This document shows positions 1-11,049 of a stretch of 64,000 bases of DNA, piece after piece. The DNA comes from Topomyia yanbarensis (lineage: Eukaryota; Arthropoda; Insecta; Diptera; Culicidae). The notes under the pieces are model-generated. The model was not told the DNA's origin, ran no database searches, and saw only the letters and a program-made list of their open reading frames with translations. The translations under genes and the position numbers were made by a program. The stretch's first letter is position 1; every line of letters begins with the position of its first letter. The stretch spans positions 63,881,089 through 63,945,088 of the forward strand of contig NC_080671.1 of NCBI RefSeq assembly GCF_030247195.1, given 5' to 3'.

Positions 1-689
1 AAAATCTCTAGAAAGTGGCGTTTTCAGAATTTTGATATTCTGCTTGGTTACTGAGATATAGCGAGAAACGCGCGGAGAAATTTTTAATGTTTTGCTTCAA
101 ATGACTGTGTCTGAGGATTGACTCAAGTTATCTTGATGTATAAGATGTTTTTATGTGTAAAACTATCTGAGAAACACAACGGCACAATCATTTTTTAAAC
201 AAAAATACACGAATTGTGAGAAAAGGTCAATGGTTTTAAACTGGAAATATAGCATATTTGGCGGCACTGTAAACAAAAGTAACTATTTTTTAAATTCCCT
301 GACTCATTTGCTTCAAAATGCATCTCACCAATTGTTTATAGACCAAATGAAGCCAAAGATATGAATAAAAGTTAATAATTGATGATTTTTTTCTATGGAA
401 AATTTTCCATGCACGATTATGACACGCCATACAAATTTTGTCATCAATACACACCTATGACACGTGTGAGTGAGACTTTCGTTTACATTAATAGTAAAAA
501 CTCGCAACATAATCAAATGATCTACGTAATATTTGAGAGATTAATACAGAATAGACAGACGCACCAATTGTCTTCTTTGTATTGTTTGTACGATTTATAA
601 GTTTCAAGATATTCAATCTCAAACTTTAAAAATCATTTTTCTCGAAATGTGCTAAATGGCGCTTGTCATAAGATAGCACAACAGCGACG
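1..689. mobile_element. Non-autonomous DNA element, CGTCGCTG family, cut by the window start
   Basis: This stretch closely matches 33655-34348 in the same orientation, differing by scattered substitutions and small indels. It ends at 689 with the same terminal sequence (ATAGCACAACAGCGACG). The complete copy at 33580-34348 has this terminus at both ends in inverted orientation and a 4-bp target duplication, so this is the right-hand part of a non-autonomous DNA transposon whose left end lies outside the window. Short open frames here are not conserved between the two copies and are not taken as genes. Confidence 0.8.
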
Positions 690-1820
690 AATTTTATTAT
701 AAGTTTTGTGGCCTCACGCGCAAAGATGGTTTTGAATAATTTTCTCCTTAATGGAGAAACATATTTTTATCTAAATTGTTCTCCACTAAGGAGAAATATA
801 GCATCTTGCATTGGCTTGCTAAACCAAACCAAATGTTTCGCTTTCATTAGTTCTCATCAGCTTAAAATGAGCTTCTTTGCGCTTGAGCTTCATCACGCTT
901 GACTAGAAGTTAGTTCAGGAACACAAATAGTGTCTCTTTTTTGGAGCTATCTTAGTCCTGTCCCTAAGTTAGTCTCGGATTCTGATGGGACGAAATCGAA
1001 ACGCAAATACTTTAACCAATTTAAAAATTTTGCCTTTTCAAGGGATCTCATCTGCCCATTGTTTTTAGCTGCAGTAATAAGGGAATGTCAGAGCCGAGCC
1101 TAAGCCAAGACATCATAATATTTTGTCGTGGTGAACAGTGCATCTCTATCCAGTTTTCCTTATAAACAGTGCATTAGTAATTTGCACGCTTGACTTTTTT
1201 TAATCAGCAGTCAAAAACCGATTTAAAGGCGTCTTGTTAGTAAACAGCATTTTGAATGCACAATAGCAGTAAAAAGAATTGTAATACAGTCATGTAACCG
1301 TATATTTTGCCAAAAGCGGTTTTGAAATAACATTTAAAGCTAGGCGATCACAACGCTGTCGATCTCTACCTTGTAGGCGGAAATGTCGACACGTTAGCCC
1401 TATCTTAAATATTTGCCAGTACTATTATTTGCTTGGTTTAGATAGTATATCACAATGCTGAACTTATTTGGGCGCACTTTCGTAATATCCGTCGCCACTG
1501 AATATTTCTGTGCCAGTTCATTGGAATAGGCCTTTTTCAGGCTAGTTCATTTATGCACGGTCTTAGAGCCCGACGCAAAGTGAAAAGGGTTAATAGACAG
1601 CAATTACGACAGATGTGAGAAATTGAAAGACGGGTCAGGTGATAGTACAGCAAGAATTTTCAATATATGGTACAATCTATAGCAAATGTCAAGAAGAATG
1701 TCTAAAAGTTTTTAACTGCAGCAGACCATAAGAGCTTCTTTTTTACTCGCAAAATAATGTAGTGATGACATTTGACCTGGTCATTCAACTCTAATATTAT
1801 GCCCCGTAATCAACAATCCA
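690..1820. other. No gene recognised
   Basis: AT-rich sequence without a credible coding frame. A local inverted repeat (TTTCTCCTTAATGGAGAAA near 741, mirrored near 779-797) could form a hairpin. Positions 965-1005 resemble the inverted ends of the element at 15.28-15.87 kb (motif around GGATTCTGATGGGACGAAAT), so an old fragment of that family is probably present. Confidence 0.5.
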
Positions 1821-4006
1821 CCAACCAGGTCACAGCTCATAAAATTAGCATTAGCATAAGCATAAGAGATCGCCCGTAGTTGCTACTCCGTTATTGACCA
1901 GAACCAAATTAGGTTGCAAAATGTTCATTGGAACAGCATGTTTGGGAAGCCAATTGTACAATCTATTCTGATCCCTGCATGCTGATCAATACCGACGCCG
2001 GCCACGTCTGAATGCAGATCTTCTGGGAAAGGAAGGAATGTCATCTCCACATGCATCACGGGAATGGGAGAGTTGTTGGTAAGTGTGCCAATTGCGTTAT
2101 CATGTAATAATTGCTCTAGGCAGCCGGCTGCCGAGAATTTGGGAAATTTATCATTTGTTGTATTAATACGATTAGCAAAATAAGCAACTTAAACTCCGGA
2201 AATATTACTTCTTAATAATATTCAATCACGCGACGAATTTTTTCGTGGTTTCTATCGTGTCGGTGCTGATTTTACCCGGCGATCGTTTGAATAAAATGAG
2301 GAATCTTATACAGAAGGTTCATCAGACTCTGCCATAGGTGTCGCGAAGTTGGTGTTCTAGGATTCGCTCCATGCAAGCGATGCGACCTGTACATAGTTTA
2401 TTAGGTAGTAGTTTAATAAGTTTTCGAGAACACGATCGCTCGAAAAAGAAGATCTTGTTTAGTTTTTGGTTCTTTTTAAACTCTGGGTAGCCGGCTACCG
2501 AGAGTATCCTATGTTTTCTAAACAAAAGCAATTTCAACTCCACACAGCCGATCGTGGGAGTATTGCCTAGAAAAGCTAATCTTATCTGCATAATAGACCG
2601 GATCACTATTTATTGCGACATTATTTAGACTAATTTCGCTATACCTTCTCCACAATATATTTTTTTGGGTTGCAAACTACCGAGTGATAACACGTTATAC
2701 ACACAAAGAGTTATGATAGCTCGAGATGTTATAAATCAACGAAAGTATTTCCTATTTCTAATATCGGATTGTTTGCAAAATACACGTATACGAACGATTA
2801 TATCGAACATTAAAGGGAAATACAGAGGATCGTTTACCTGAAGCACGGGCCTGCCACCAATAACGGAACTTGAAATTAGATTCATTAAAACAGACGCGGC
2901 GAATTTTCAGTGCGTATTGACCCGCGATCATCGATACTAGTCAAATTAAAGTCTTATTGGAGCTGATTTCCCAACAACTATTCATTTTTACGGTATTGTT
3001 TTCTCCGCTAGATCTGTTCGCACCCTCTCATTCTGCTACTATTGGCAGAAGGCTGATGGCATCCAGTCGTCGCCGGTCTAAGGACCAAATGCCATTAATA
3101 AACTTAGACTCGCGTGGAGGCATGAGATAGAATTGAAATCTAACCAATGAACATGACAGCAAAACACTTATTCTTCGTGCTGACATAACTGAAGGTAATT
3201 GCTTACCGGTCCCCGATTCCTCTCGCGAATTGTCAATTCTCAAACTTCATACATGATTGAAGTCATCATTGTCAGTGCCATCAACGAACACCCAAAATTT
3301 ACATGCGACAAAATATCTGCAATCCCGAATATTAAAGAATCAAAACCTCTACTCATTCGCAAAAAAATAAGAAAGTAAAAAAAAACAGTTGAATATCCAA
3401 GGCTGCTCCAAAGATGAATGACGCCTATGAAACACCCAATAAAAAATAGGTGACAAGGGACGCGGACGAAATTAGCTGAGCACCGACTGGCTGGTTTGCC
3501 ACCTATTTTTCGGGTGAAGAATTTTGGGGCGACACCTGGTATTCGCTAGTCGCTGGTGAAACGCCAATTATTTGAATATGCTAATTTTTCTTATTGACGT
3601 ATCTTTTTTCACTTTTCGGATTGAATTTTTTTCGCTGAAAAACCATTTTTCACTATTTTTAGAATATACACTGTGTTTCTAGATGTTTTCTGTGCACTTT
3701 TATTGTCCTTGCATCGGGAATCGACGGCCCGTAATGCGAGGAAAAGATATTTTTTCATTTGCCGGAATTCGATTTTCACAAACTGTCACCACTCACGTCA
3801 CTCAAAAATATGCCGAAAATGCTTTTATAAGCCACTTCACCTTGTGTAATCGTTAAATTGCACCCTTATTGACACTTTCGATAACCGGGAGGCAGTAAAC
3901 TGCGCCGAAAATAATGAAAATTAACCGACTCGAAGGGAGCTCAACAAGAGTCAACCGCTCGCGACGAAGATACACACTCCCCAACCAGGTCACAGCTCAT
4001 AAAATT
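1821..4006 (-). mobile_element. Possible minus-strand retrotransposon flanked by a 26-bp direct repeat
   Basis: An exact 26-bp direct repeat (starting CCAACCAGGTCACAGC) lies at 1821-1846 and 3981-4006. The intervening 2.1 kb starts with short GCATTA/GCATAA repeats at 1847-1870. Read on the minus strand this would be a simple-repeat 3' tail, as seen on some non-LTR retrotransposons, and the long direct repeat would be the target-site duplication. A minus-strand frame of 71 codons at 3028-3243 is protein-like, but I do not recognise it. The call rests on structure only. Confidence 0.4.
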
Positions 4007-4756
4007 GCTTACTTAGTACACTGGTCTTGATATGAAGTTTACTAAATATATGCTACGTCCGTTGCCTACATTTTCGGTGTCTTTCGCAAGTTTCCACGCA
4101 TCGGAAATATTTATTGTTTTGGCGAAGGAACAGGAACAATTATTCAATTAAAAGCTGGTAAATTTTTTTCTGTGATAGATGCTCCGTCCATAGCCATCAA
4201 ACACCTAGCGCCAACTGAATTCACCGTCTCCCGAGAAAATGTTCCCTTCGTCTTCCACCACCGCAATGATGATACCACAGACAAATCTGCGGGGGACTTA
4301 TATTTGAAATTTATGTCCTGTTGATGCTCCATATTGATGACTTTGCTCGAAATGAGGTGAGAATTTGGATGGAGTTGTCGGATTCATACTGTAGCTTTTC
4401 TCCTGGGAGCCTACCGACTAAACCTCAACCTCCTGTATCACCGTTGGGTACTACTTCGGGAGGGGATTGTGCTCTTAAACCTTTTCTTTCCTAGATCCCC
4501 CTGGATCCTCGACTGCATCTGTTCAATGTGTGCATCTTTTATTTATTGATTTTTAAATTAGGATATTTATTTTTGTTTATTTATTTGTTAATATTTTTTT
4601 ACTTGGATTTACCAGCCTAGTTCACTAATGATAATCCTAAGTCGCTTTGACTCCATTGGACACGGCAGTTCCGCTAAAAAATTCGAAAATTAGTGTTTCA
4701 TATCATCCCGAAAAACTTTTTTTTAAAAAAATTGACTTTTTTGGAATTTGGCACGA
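4007..4756. other. No gene recognised
   Basis: No coding frame, RNA gene or bounded repeat could be supported here. The sequence is AT-rich, with a short CT-rich stretch near 4400-4520. Confidence 0.5.
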
Positions 4757-5047
4757 TTTTGCCTTTCACACATAGAAAAGTAATGCAATCACTCTGAAAA
4801 TCGTCAATCTAATTCCGGCCGAATTTTTCTTCCATTGACATAGGGTTTCTGGATTTTAGCAGGGGTTAACTACCACCTCATAGCTCTCTCATCTCAAACT
4901 TATCATCTATATACCACTACAATATCACCAGGCACACCAAATTATGCTGAGGAATGGTTCGTTTATGTGTTTCTTGTCCTCCTAACAAATCCACCACCGC
5001 ATGATATTGGTGAGGAACATTGAGTTAATGCTGATTAGGTTGTTTAA

Positions 5048-5162
5048 CCCTCCGGCAGTCGCGCAAATGACCCACTGAACTAGCCGCCGCGGGTGCGTTA
5101 CCACAGTTTCGCTAGCTTTCAGAGCAGCGTGCACTCAGTGCACTAGCGCGACTGCCGGAAGG
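5048..5162. mobile_element. 115-bp MITE with TTAA-type target
   Basis: The ends are inverted: CCCTCCGGCAGTCGCGC on the left and GCGCGACTGCCGGAAGG on the right, one mismatch in the arm. The flanks are TTAA (5044-5047) and TTAT (5163-5166). A CCCT-type terminus at a TTAA target is typical of piggyBac-like non-autonomous elements. It is GC-rich compared with its surroundings. Confidence 0.75.
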
Positions 5163-5555
5163 TTATGTATAATATTGTTTTTAAAGTATTTTGCCATTGA
5201 CACTACCGAGCAAATTCTCATGGATTCAAACGCCATACAATCTCATAAAAATACCATGAATATGGACCGTGTGAAATTTCACCACCATTAAAATACCATA
5301 AAATGGTCCCAAAACCCAGAATATTAAATTATTAAATGGAAGCGTCCAGCCCATGGTGATGATGTTTTCATGGTTTGAACCCATTCGAAACAACAGCAAA
5401 CCACCATGAAATGGGGATAAATTTGGACCATGAGCATGGGGAATTATGGGATTTCCGTTAGCTCGGGCCTAACTCATCAAGTTCGTTGCTGGCGAGCAAT
5501 TGTGTTAGGTGCAAAGTGTACAAAAATGTAAAAGACATTTCCACGATAATATTAA

Positions 5556-5777
5556 GGTTCAATTGAGAAAGCTGAGAAAAGCAGCCATCTTGGAAATCGA
5601 AAAACGCAGTTTTTATCACAGCGTTGGAAAAATCTTCATGAAAATCAATCAATAGTATTCTACCAATGCCCTGAATACATTGATTTATTTTCATGAAGAT
5701 TTTTCCAACGGTGTGAGAAAAAACTGCTTTTTTCGTTTTCCAAGATAGCCGCTTTTCCAAGCTTTTTCAGTTGAACC
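5556..5777. mobile_element. 222-bp palindromic MITE flanked by TTAA
   Basis: Nearly the whole element is an inverted repeat with arms of about 100 bp around a short centre near 5655-5690. It begins GGTTCAATTGAGAAAGC and ends GCTTTTTCAGTTGAACC, with a TTAA on each side (5552-5555 and 5778-5781). The family R copy at 44.1-44.2 kb lacks the insert at the matching place, which supports insertion. A minus-strand open frame of 100 codons across it is a by-product of the palindrome. Confidence 0.8.
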
Positions 5778-5876
5778 TTAAACACAGCCAGTCATAGTTT
5801 GGATAAGCGAAAAAGGCACTATTGCACCACTAGGTGGATTAAAACAGATTTGGTGGTACAAGTTTATATTGAAAAA

Positions 5877-6035
5877 TGCTCACACTACTCAACCCGTTAC
5901 TCCGGAACTGGAACTTCGATCGACATAAAAATCAATGGCAGCCGATGAGAAGGTTGTACCTTTAATTTGAGTTTATGCAAACCGGTCCAGCCATCCTTAA
6001 GAAATATGAGTGACATAAAATACATACGCACACAC
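5877..6035 (-). repeat. Family R fragment
   Basis: Contains the same blocks as the minus-strand family R copy at 56.75-56.90 kb (CGTTACTCCGGAACTGGAA, then GCAGCCGATGAGAAGGTTG, then the CCAGCCATC block), followed by a CA-rich stretch. It is interrupted by the hAT-like element starting at 6044 and continues briefly after 7553. Confidence 0.6.
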
Positions 6036-6043
6036 ATACACAC

Positions 6044-7545
6044 TAGAGAGGTCGGGTTTGGGTCTTTGGACCCGAAACCCGGACTCGACCCGAACCCGAC
6101 GGGTTTCGGTTCGGGTTAGGGTTTTGTAAATTTGAACTTCTCAGATTCGGGTCGGGTTCCGGGTTGTCAAATTTGAATTTCTCGGGTTCAGGTCGGTTTC
6201 GGGTTTTTTTTTGTATTTAAAATTTTCGGATTCGGGTTGGGTTCGGGTTTTGAACAGACTGCACCCATTAATTTGTTGTTGCTGTTTGTGTTTACACACA
6301 ACACCCAGTCTCTTTTTGTAGTATTTAACTTTATATTACTTTACTTCGTGATACGAATGGATGACACATATGACAGTACTAAATTTTACCACCTGTAAAT
6401 CGCTAGAATTCGTTATATTTTCTGATGCTCAACTATTGTATTTTTTATTCATGTATACAATTTCTTCTCTTCAGATTCGAAAACTGTCCGAATTGTTTTA
6501 TTTTTTAAACGAGTACTCATGAGAGAACTTTCAACAATAAGTGTTTCGCGTCTAAAATCTCTATGCGATTTATTTTTCATGATAATCATCAATAAACCTA
6601 GTGAAACCAAATTTGTCGGAAAATATATTGATTCAAGCAAGTAGAAATATACGGGACGTAGAGACAATCTATCAACGATGGCACTCACATGGTAATGATA
6701 TACTAGCACCACTATCAAATCATATACATATGTAAAACATATACTTTCTGTCGGATTGTCCCCGAATTAGGCCAGATTCCTTCATGAAAATACATGAATT
6801 TCCACTATTTTGAATGAATTTCCACTATTTTAAGGAATTAGTTTTTAAAATATTGTGTGTTCTGTTCAAGTTTATGTTTGACCGTACCAACCAGTCGCGT
6901 TACGTCGTGTAAACTGTAGAATACGACTTGCCAATTGGCAGTGTTTAATTTAATACATGTAATAAATTTTACAAAACTACTCTTGCAGGAATGGTTTTCG
7001 ATAAAAAAATGGAAATTTTGGTTATGTACAACGGGTAAGGGTTGTTTGTATCTGTCATCATTATGCCTCTTGTTTTCCCATGCATTACCGCCGATTTACC
7101 CTACTTTCCGGTTAAGATATCGGCGAATTATAAGTTTCTCAGAACATTACAAATGCGTTCAATAATAGTAAATATAAATATCAATTTCTCTCGCCAGTAA
7201 TTCATAGGCAGATATAACTGGACGCGTATGGTACTACTGAAGTAGTTCGAGTGATTCTATAATTATTTTGGATGAACTTTCGATCCAGCTCGGGGGCCTA
7301 AATTTGAATTCGGGGTCTCGAATTATAAATTTTTTGGTTCGGGTCGGGTTTATAAGTTTCGAAATTATCGGGGTCGGGTCAGGTTCGGTTTTTGTAATTT
7401 TAAATGTTCGGGCTAGGGTCAGGTTCAAATTTTGTTTTGTTTTTCAAATTTTAATACTTCGAACTCGGGTCGGGTTTTTCAATTTTCAAGTTCTCGGTTC
7501 GGGTCGGGTTCAAGTTCGGAAAAATTGAAACCCGACCATCTCTAA
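6044..7545. mobile_element. hAT-like non-autonomous element with CGGGTT-rich ends
   Basis: The ends are TAGAGAGGTCGGG on the left and the complement of TTAGAGATGGTCGGG on the right. Both are flanked by ATACACAC (6036-6043 and 7546-7553), an 8-bp duplication as made by hAT transposases. The terminal 220-280 bp on each side consist of degenerate GGGTC/GGGTT units (TCGGGTCGGGTT, TTCGGGTT and variants), inverted relative to each other. The centre (about 6270-7260) has no recognisable transposase. The flank is CA-rich, so the exact duplication boundary is uncertain by a few bases. Confidence 0.7.
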
Positions 7546-8079
7546 ATACACACTAGAGTGGCAGTAAGCTTTACGAAGTTTGATGTCCATTGCTGGTCAA
7601 AATATAAATCAAGGCATCAAACAAAACTTTTGGGCAAAAATATGATCGAAATTGGACCATTTTAACACGTGTACCAAAGCGATTAAAATTTGGATATCTT
7701 TGTTTTTTCATACGTTGATATAAAAAATTAAAAACTTTTTTCACAGTAATGAAAAATATTTGTAACTTGGTAGTTTGAGAATACTATGAATGCTTTGATG
7801 AAAAAGTTTTATAGCTGGAAAAAAATTCAAAACCCGAGATATGAGTATTTTTGTAAAATCATATCTCTAAAAGAAAATTTTACAAAGAATTCGAAACCTT
7901 GCTGTTTGGAAGCATTGATAGTATGCTCAAACTGCACCATATTCCAAAATTTGTCGATTACTTTGGAAAAAGTAAAATAAAACGTATGAACAATACCTGC
8001 ATGCCTATAAAACTTTGGGACAGGCGTTAAAATTAGTCAAATTTCGCTCGAATTCTGCTTTTTGTGATACCTTGATTCA
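7546..8079. other. No gene recognised
   Basis: AT-rich filler between two repeats. The open frame at 7786-7980 is low-complexity, lysine-rich and not convincing. Confidence 0.4.
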
Positions 8080-9478
8080 TTTTGCCTTTCTCAATAGAAA
8101 GGTATTGCAATTGCTCTGAAAATCGACTTTTTAACGGAGGCCCGGAGGGCCGAGTGACATATACCATTCGATTCAGTTCGTCGAGTTCGGCAAATGTCTG
8201 TGTGTGTATGTATGTATGTGTGTGTATGTGATAAAAAATGTCACTCACTTTTCTCAGAGATGGCTGAACCGATTTTGACAAACTTAGTCTCAAATGAAAG
8301 GTGCAACGTTTCCATAGGCTGCTATTGAATTTCTAATAGATCCGACTTCCGGTTCCGGAATTACAGGGTGATGAGTACGAACACGCAGAAAATGTCGATT
8401 TTAATAAATTCTGCAATGAATGTATAAAGGTGAAAATTTTTCCAAAATATGACCACAACTGCTTCGATTTGTAGTATTAGGTCACTAACATCCATTCAAA
8501 GTCTATTTGGCCACATTGGCCACCATCATCGGTTCTGGAAGCCCCGGCGGAAGTATCTAAATTCAGAATAACAGTCACATCGGTTTCTCGGAGATGGCTA
8601 GACCGATTCGGCTAAACTTGGTCTCAAATGAAAGGTTTGCATTGCGTCCCCGTAAATGGCTATTTAATTTCATCCCGATCCGATTTCCGGTTCCGGAGTT
8701 ACAGGCTGTGGCGAGCGATCACATAGCAAATTGTGATTCAAACCGATACTCCGATGAAAGCAAAAAAGGTAAAAATTTCGCTAAAATGTCTCTCAAACAA
8801 CTTAAATTTGCTGTTCTAGGTCACCGACGGCCAACCAAACTTTCGTTGACTACATTGACCACCATAGATGGTTCCGGAAGTGCCCGGGAAAAGCGGCCAT
8901 CTTTCAAAATTTGAGAACTCACATCAGTTTCCCGGAAATGGTTTGGCTGATTTTCACAAACTTAGTCCCAAATGATAGCTATAATATCCCCACAGATGTC
9001 TATAAAATTTCGTACGGATCGCTTATACGGGTCCGGAAATATAGACTAAATCGTCCGTTCACATATGAAATTCCCATATAAGTCGGAAATCTAATTTTTT
9101 TTTTCAAAGGGGAGACCCCATGAAATTTCAGAAATCGAATTCGTATTTTTGATACCAAACATCTTTAAAATGCATGAAACGTTGAGATTTTATGTTACCT
9201 CGAAAATTTTTTTTTATAAAAATCGACTTTTTGGGACTTTGCCGATTTCGCACCTTTTTTCAGTTCAATATTACCATGGCTGTTTTTTCTTTTTCAAAAT
9301 TTTAGAACACGAATAATGATTTATTTTCCTGTATATAGTTGTCATGTCATGTATAATAATAAAATGTAATATATGCATTTAAAAGTTTTTAATGAATATA
9401 AACAACGCACACATTCTCGTGATTCATGATTGAGAAAGGCACAATTGCACCGCTAGGTGGATTAAAATAGGTTTTTTA
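8080..9478 (+). repeat. Family R dispersed repeat, copy 2 (long form)
   Basis: Starts at TTTTGCCTTTCTCAATAG and ends at CACCGCTAGGTGGATTAAAA. It includes the block GGCCCGGAGGGCCGAGTGAC, a TG-rich microsatellite at 8193-8231, and repeated sub-blocks of the type AGAGATGGCTGAACCGATTT at about 8259, 8590 and 8935. The internal sub-blocks recur roughly every 330-350 bp, so the long form is itself a degenerate tandem array. Confidence 0.75.
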
Positions 9479-10111
9479 CCTGGCCATGGACAAAATTCAA
9501 ATATTACGAATAATATATGACACCAGGCCTTCATTTTCCGTTCTGTACGGAAAAGTCAAAGAACAGCTCATGTTAAAAAGAAGGAAGAAAACCACGATAT
9601 TTTAGATTAACCTTTACAGTACCAAGTTAAAATTTTTCTGAAAATTTTGCTTAAATTTGCTCTCATTTCGTCAATTTTTGACCGAATTGGATGGAACCGC
9701 CTTTAAAAGATCTGGAATTTAGTCCAGTTTCTATATACTGAGTAGCGTTTAAATCCGTGGACCGGTTCCGGAATTAATCCGAATTCCCTTGGGGTATATC
9801 CGGCATCCCAGTGGGGTGACGGACGAATTTTGAAGAAACATCCCATAAATTTAAGTAATTGTGTTTTGAAATGTGCTACATATGACTATTTCCCATTGAT
9901 CCTTCACAATAGACATGAATTGGACCAATCGTGGCCACCGGAGAACTGTTCCGGGAGAACCTAAGAAAATGTATATATTTTTCTATCATTCCAGCGATTT
10001 GGGTTCATAGCTTTATACGAAATGCGAAGTTCTTCCAATCATACGGTTCTACAGCTCCCTCAAGGCCATTCCGGCACCGGTTCCGTACGGATGGACATTT
10101 GACGCCATTTT

Positions 10112-11040
10112 TAAAACCAAGATGGCGGCTTCCGGTTACCACAAAACAGTGAAAACCACCATCAATATGGGTGTCATTCGAAAGGGAGTGGTCAATAGAA
10201 GACAGAAATTGTTTTCTGACGGCATTTTCAAAACCAAGATGGCGGTTTCCGGTTATCACAGTGCAGTGCAAATCGCGACCAATAATGGCGTCATTGTAAA
10301 GCGCTAGCGATCAGCAAAAACCGGAAAATGGTTTTTGACGCCAATTCGAAAACCAAAATGGCGGTTTCCTGTTCCAAAGAAACAGTGAAAACCGTCATCA
10401 ATATGGGTGTCATTAGAAAAGAAATGGTCACTTGAAAACCAAGATGGCGGCTTCCGGTTACCACAAAACAGTGAAAACAACCATCAATATGGGTTTTATT
10501 TGAAAGAGGAAATTTATAATTGACGCTATTTTCAAAACCAAGATGGCGGTTTCCGGTTACCACAACAGTCAAAAGTATTGTCAATATGGGTGTCATTCAA
10601 AAGGGGGGGGGTCAATAAAAGACAGAAATTGATTTTTTCGCCATTTTCTAAGCAAAGATAGTGGCTTCCGGTTTCCCCAAAGCAGTGAAAACCACCGTCA
10701 ATAATGGTGACGAAAATTGGTCGTTTACGCCATTTTGAAAACCAAGATGGTGGCTTCCTGTTCCAAGGAAACAATGAAAACCATTGTCAGTATGGGTGGC
10801 ATTTGAAACGGGGTGATCAGTAGAAGACGGGAATTTATGATTGACGCCATTTTGAAAACCAAGATGGCGGCTTCCGGTTTCCACAAAACAGTGAAGACTG
10901 TCAGCAATATGGAAATCATTTGCGAGTGGATGGTCGGCAGATACGGATATTGATTGATGCCATTTTGGAAAGCAAGATGGTGGTACCACAAAATAGTCAA
11001 AATCATCATCGGTATGGGTTTTATTTAGAAATGAACGGTC
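10112..11040 (+). repeat. Tandem array, nine units with AAGATGGCGG core (left arm)
   Basis: The core AAGATGGCGGCTTCCGGTTA, or a close variant, recurs near 10121, 10238, 10358, 10443, 10542, 10657, 10746, 10863 and 10977, so the spacing is 85-120 bp. Each unit also carries a CAGTGAAAACCACC block and an AATATGGGTGTCATT block. The array keeps frames open on both strands by chance, and those translations are repetitive, so no gene is called. Confidence 0.85.
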
Positions 11041-11049
11041 ACCCAAGTA

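Larger units (their letters stand above)
4757..5847 (+). repeat. Family R dispersed repeat, copy 1, with two nested MITEs
   Basis: Starts near TTTTGCCTTTCACACATAG and ends near CACCACTAGGTGGATTAAAA, the two ends shared by other copies at 8.1, 33.5 and 41.7 kb (plus) and 56.0 kb (minus). The outer ends contain an inverted GCCTTTCTCAT / ATGAGAAAGGC pair, which suggests a non-autonomous DNA element. This copy contains two insertions (5048-5162 and 5556-5777), both at TTAA-type sites. Confidence 0.7.

Noticed and set aside
4400..4520. CT-rich stretch as a promoter or splice region
   Set aside because: No downstream exon or start site supports it. Pyrimidine-rich DNA is common in this window.
10112..11040. 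CRISPR array
   Set aside because: The repeats are 85-120 bp units without alternating unique spacers, and the genome is eukaryotic.
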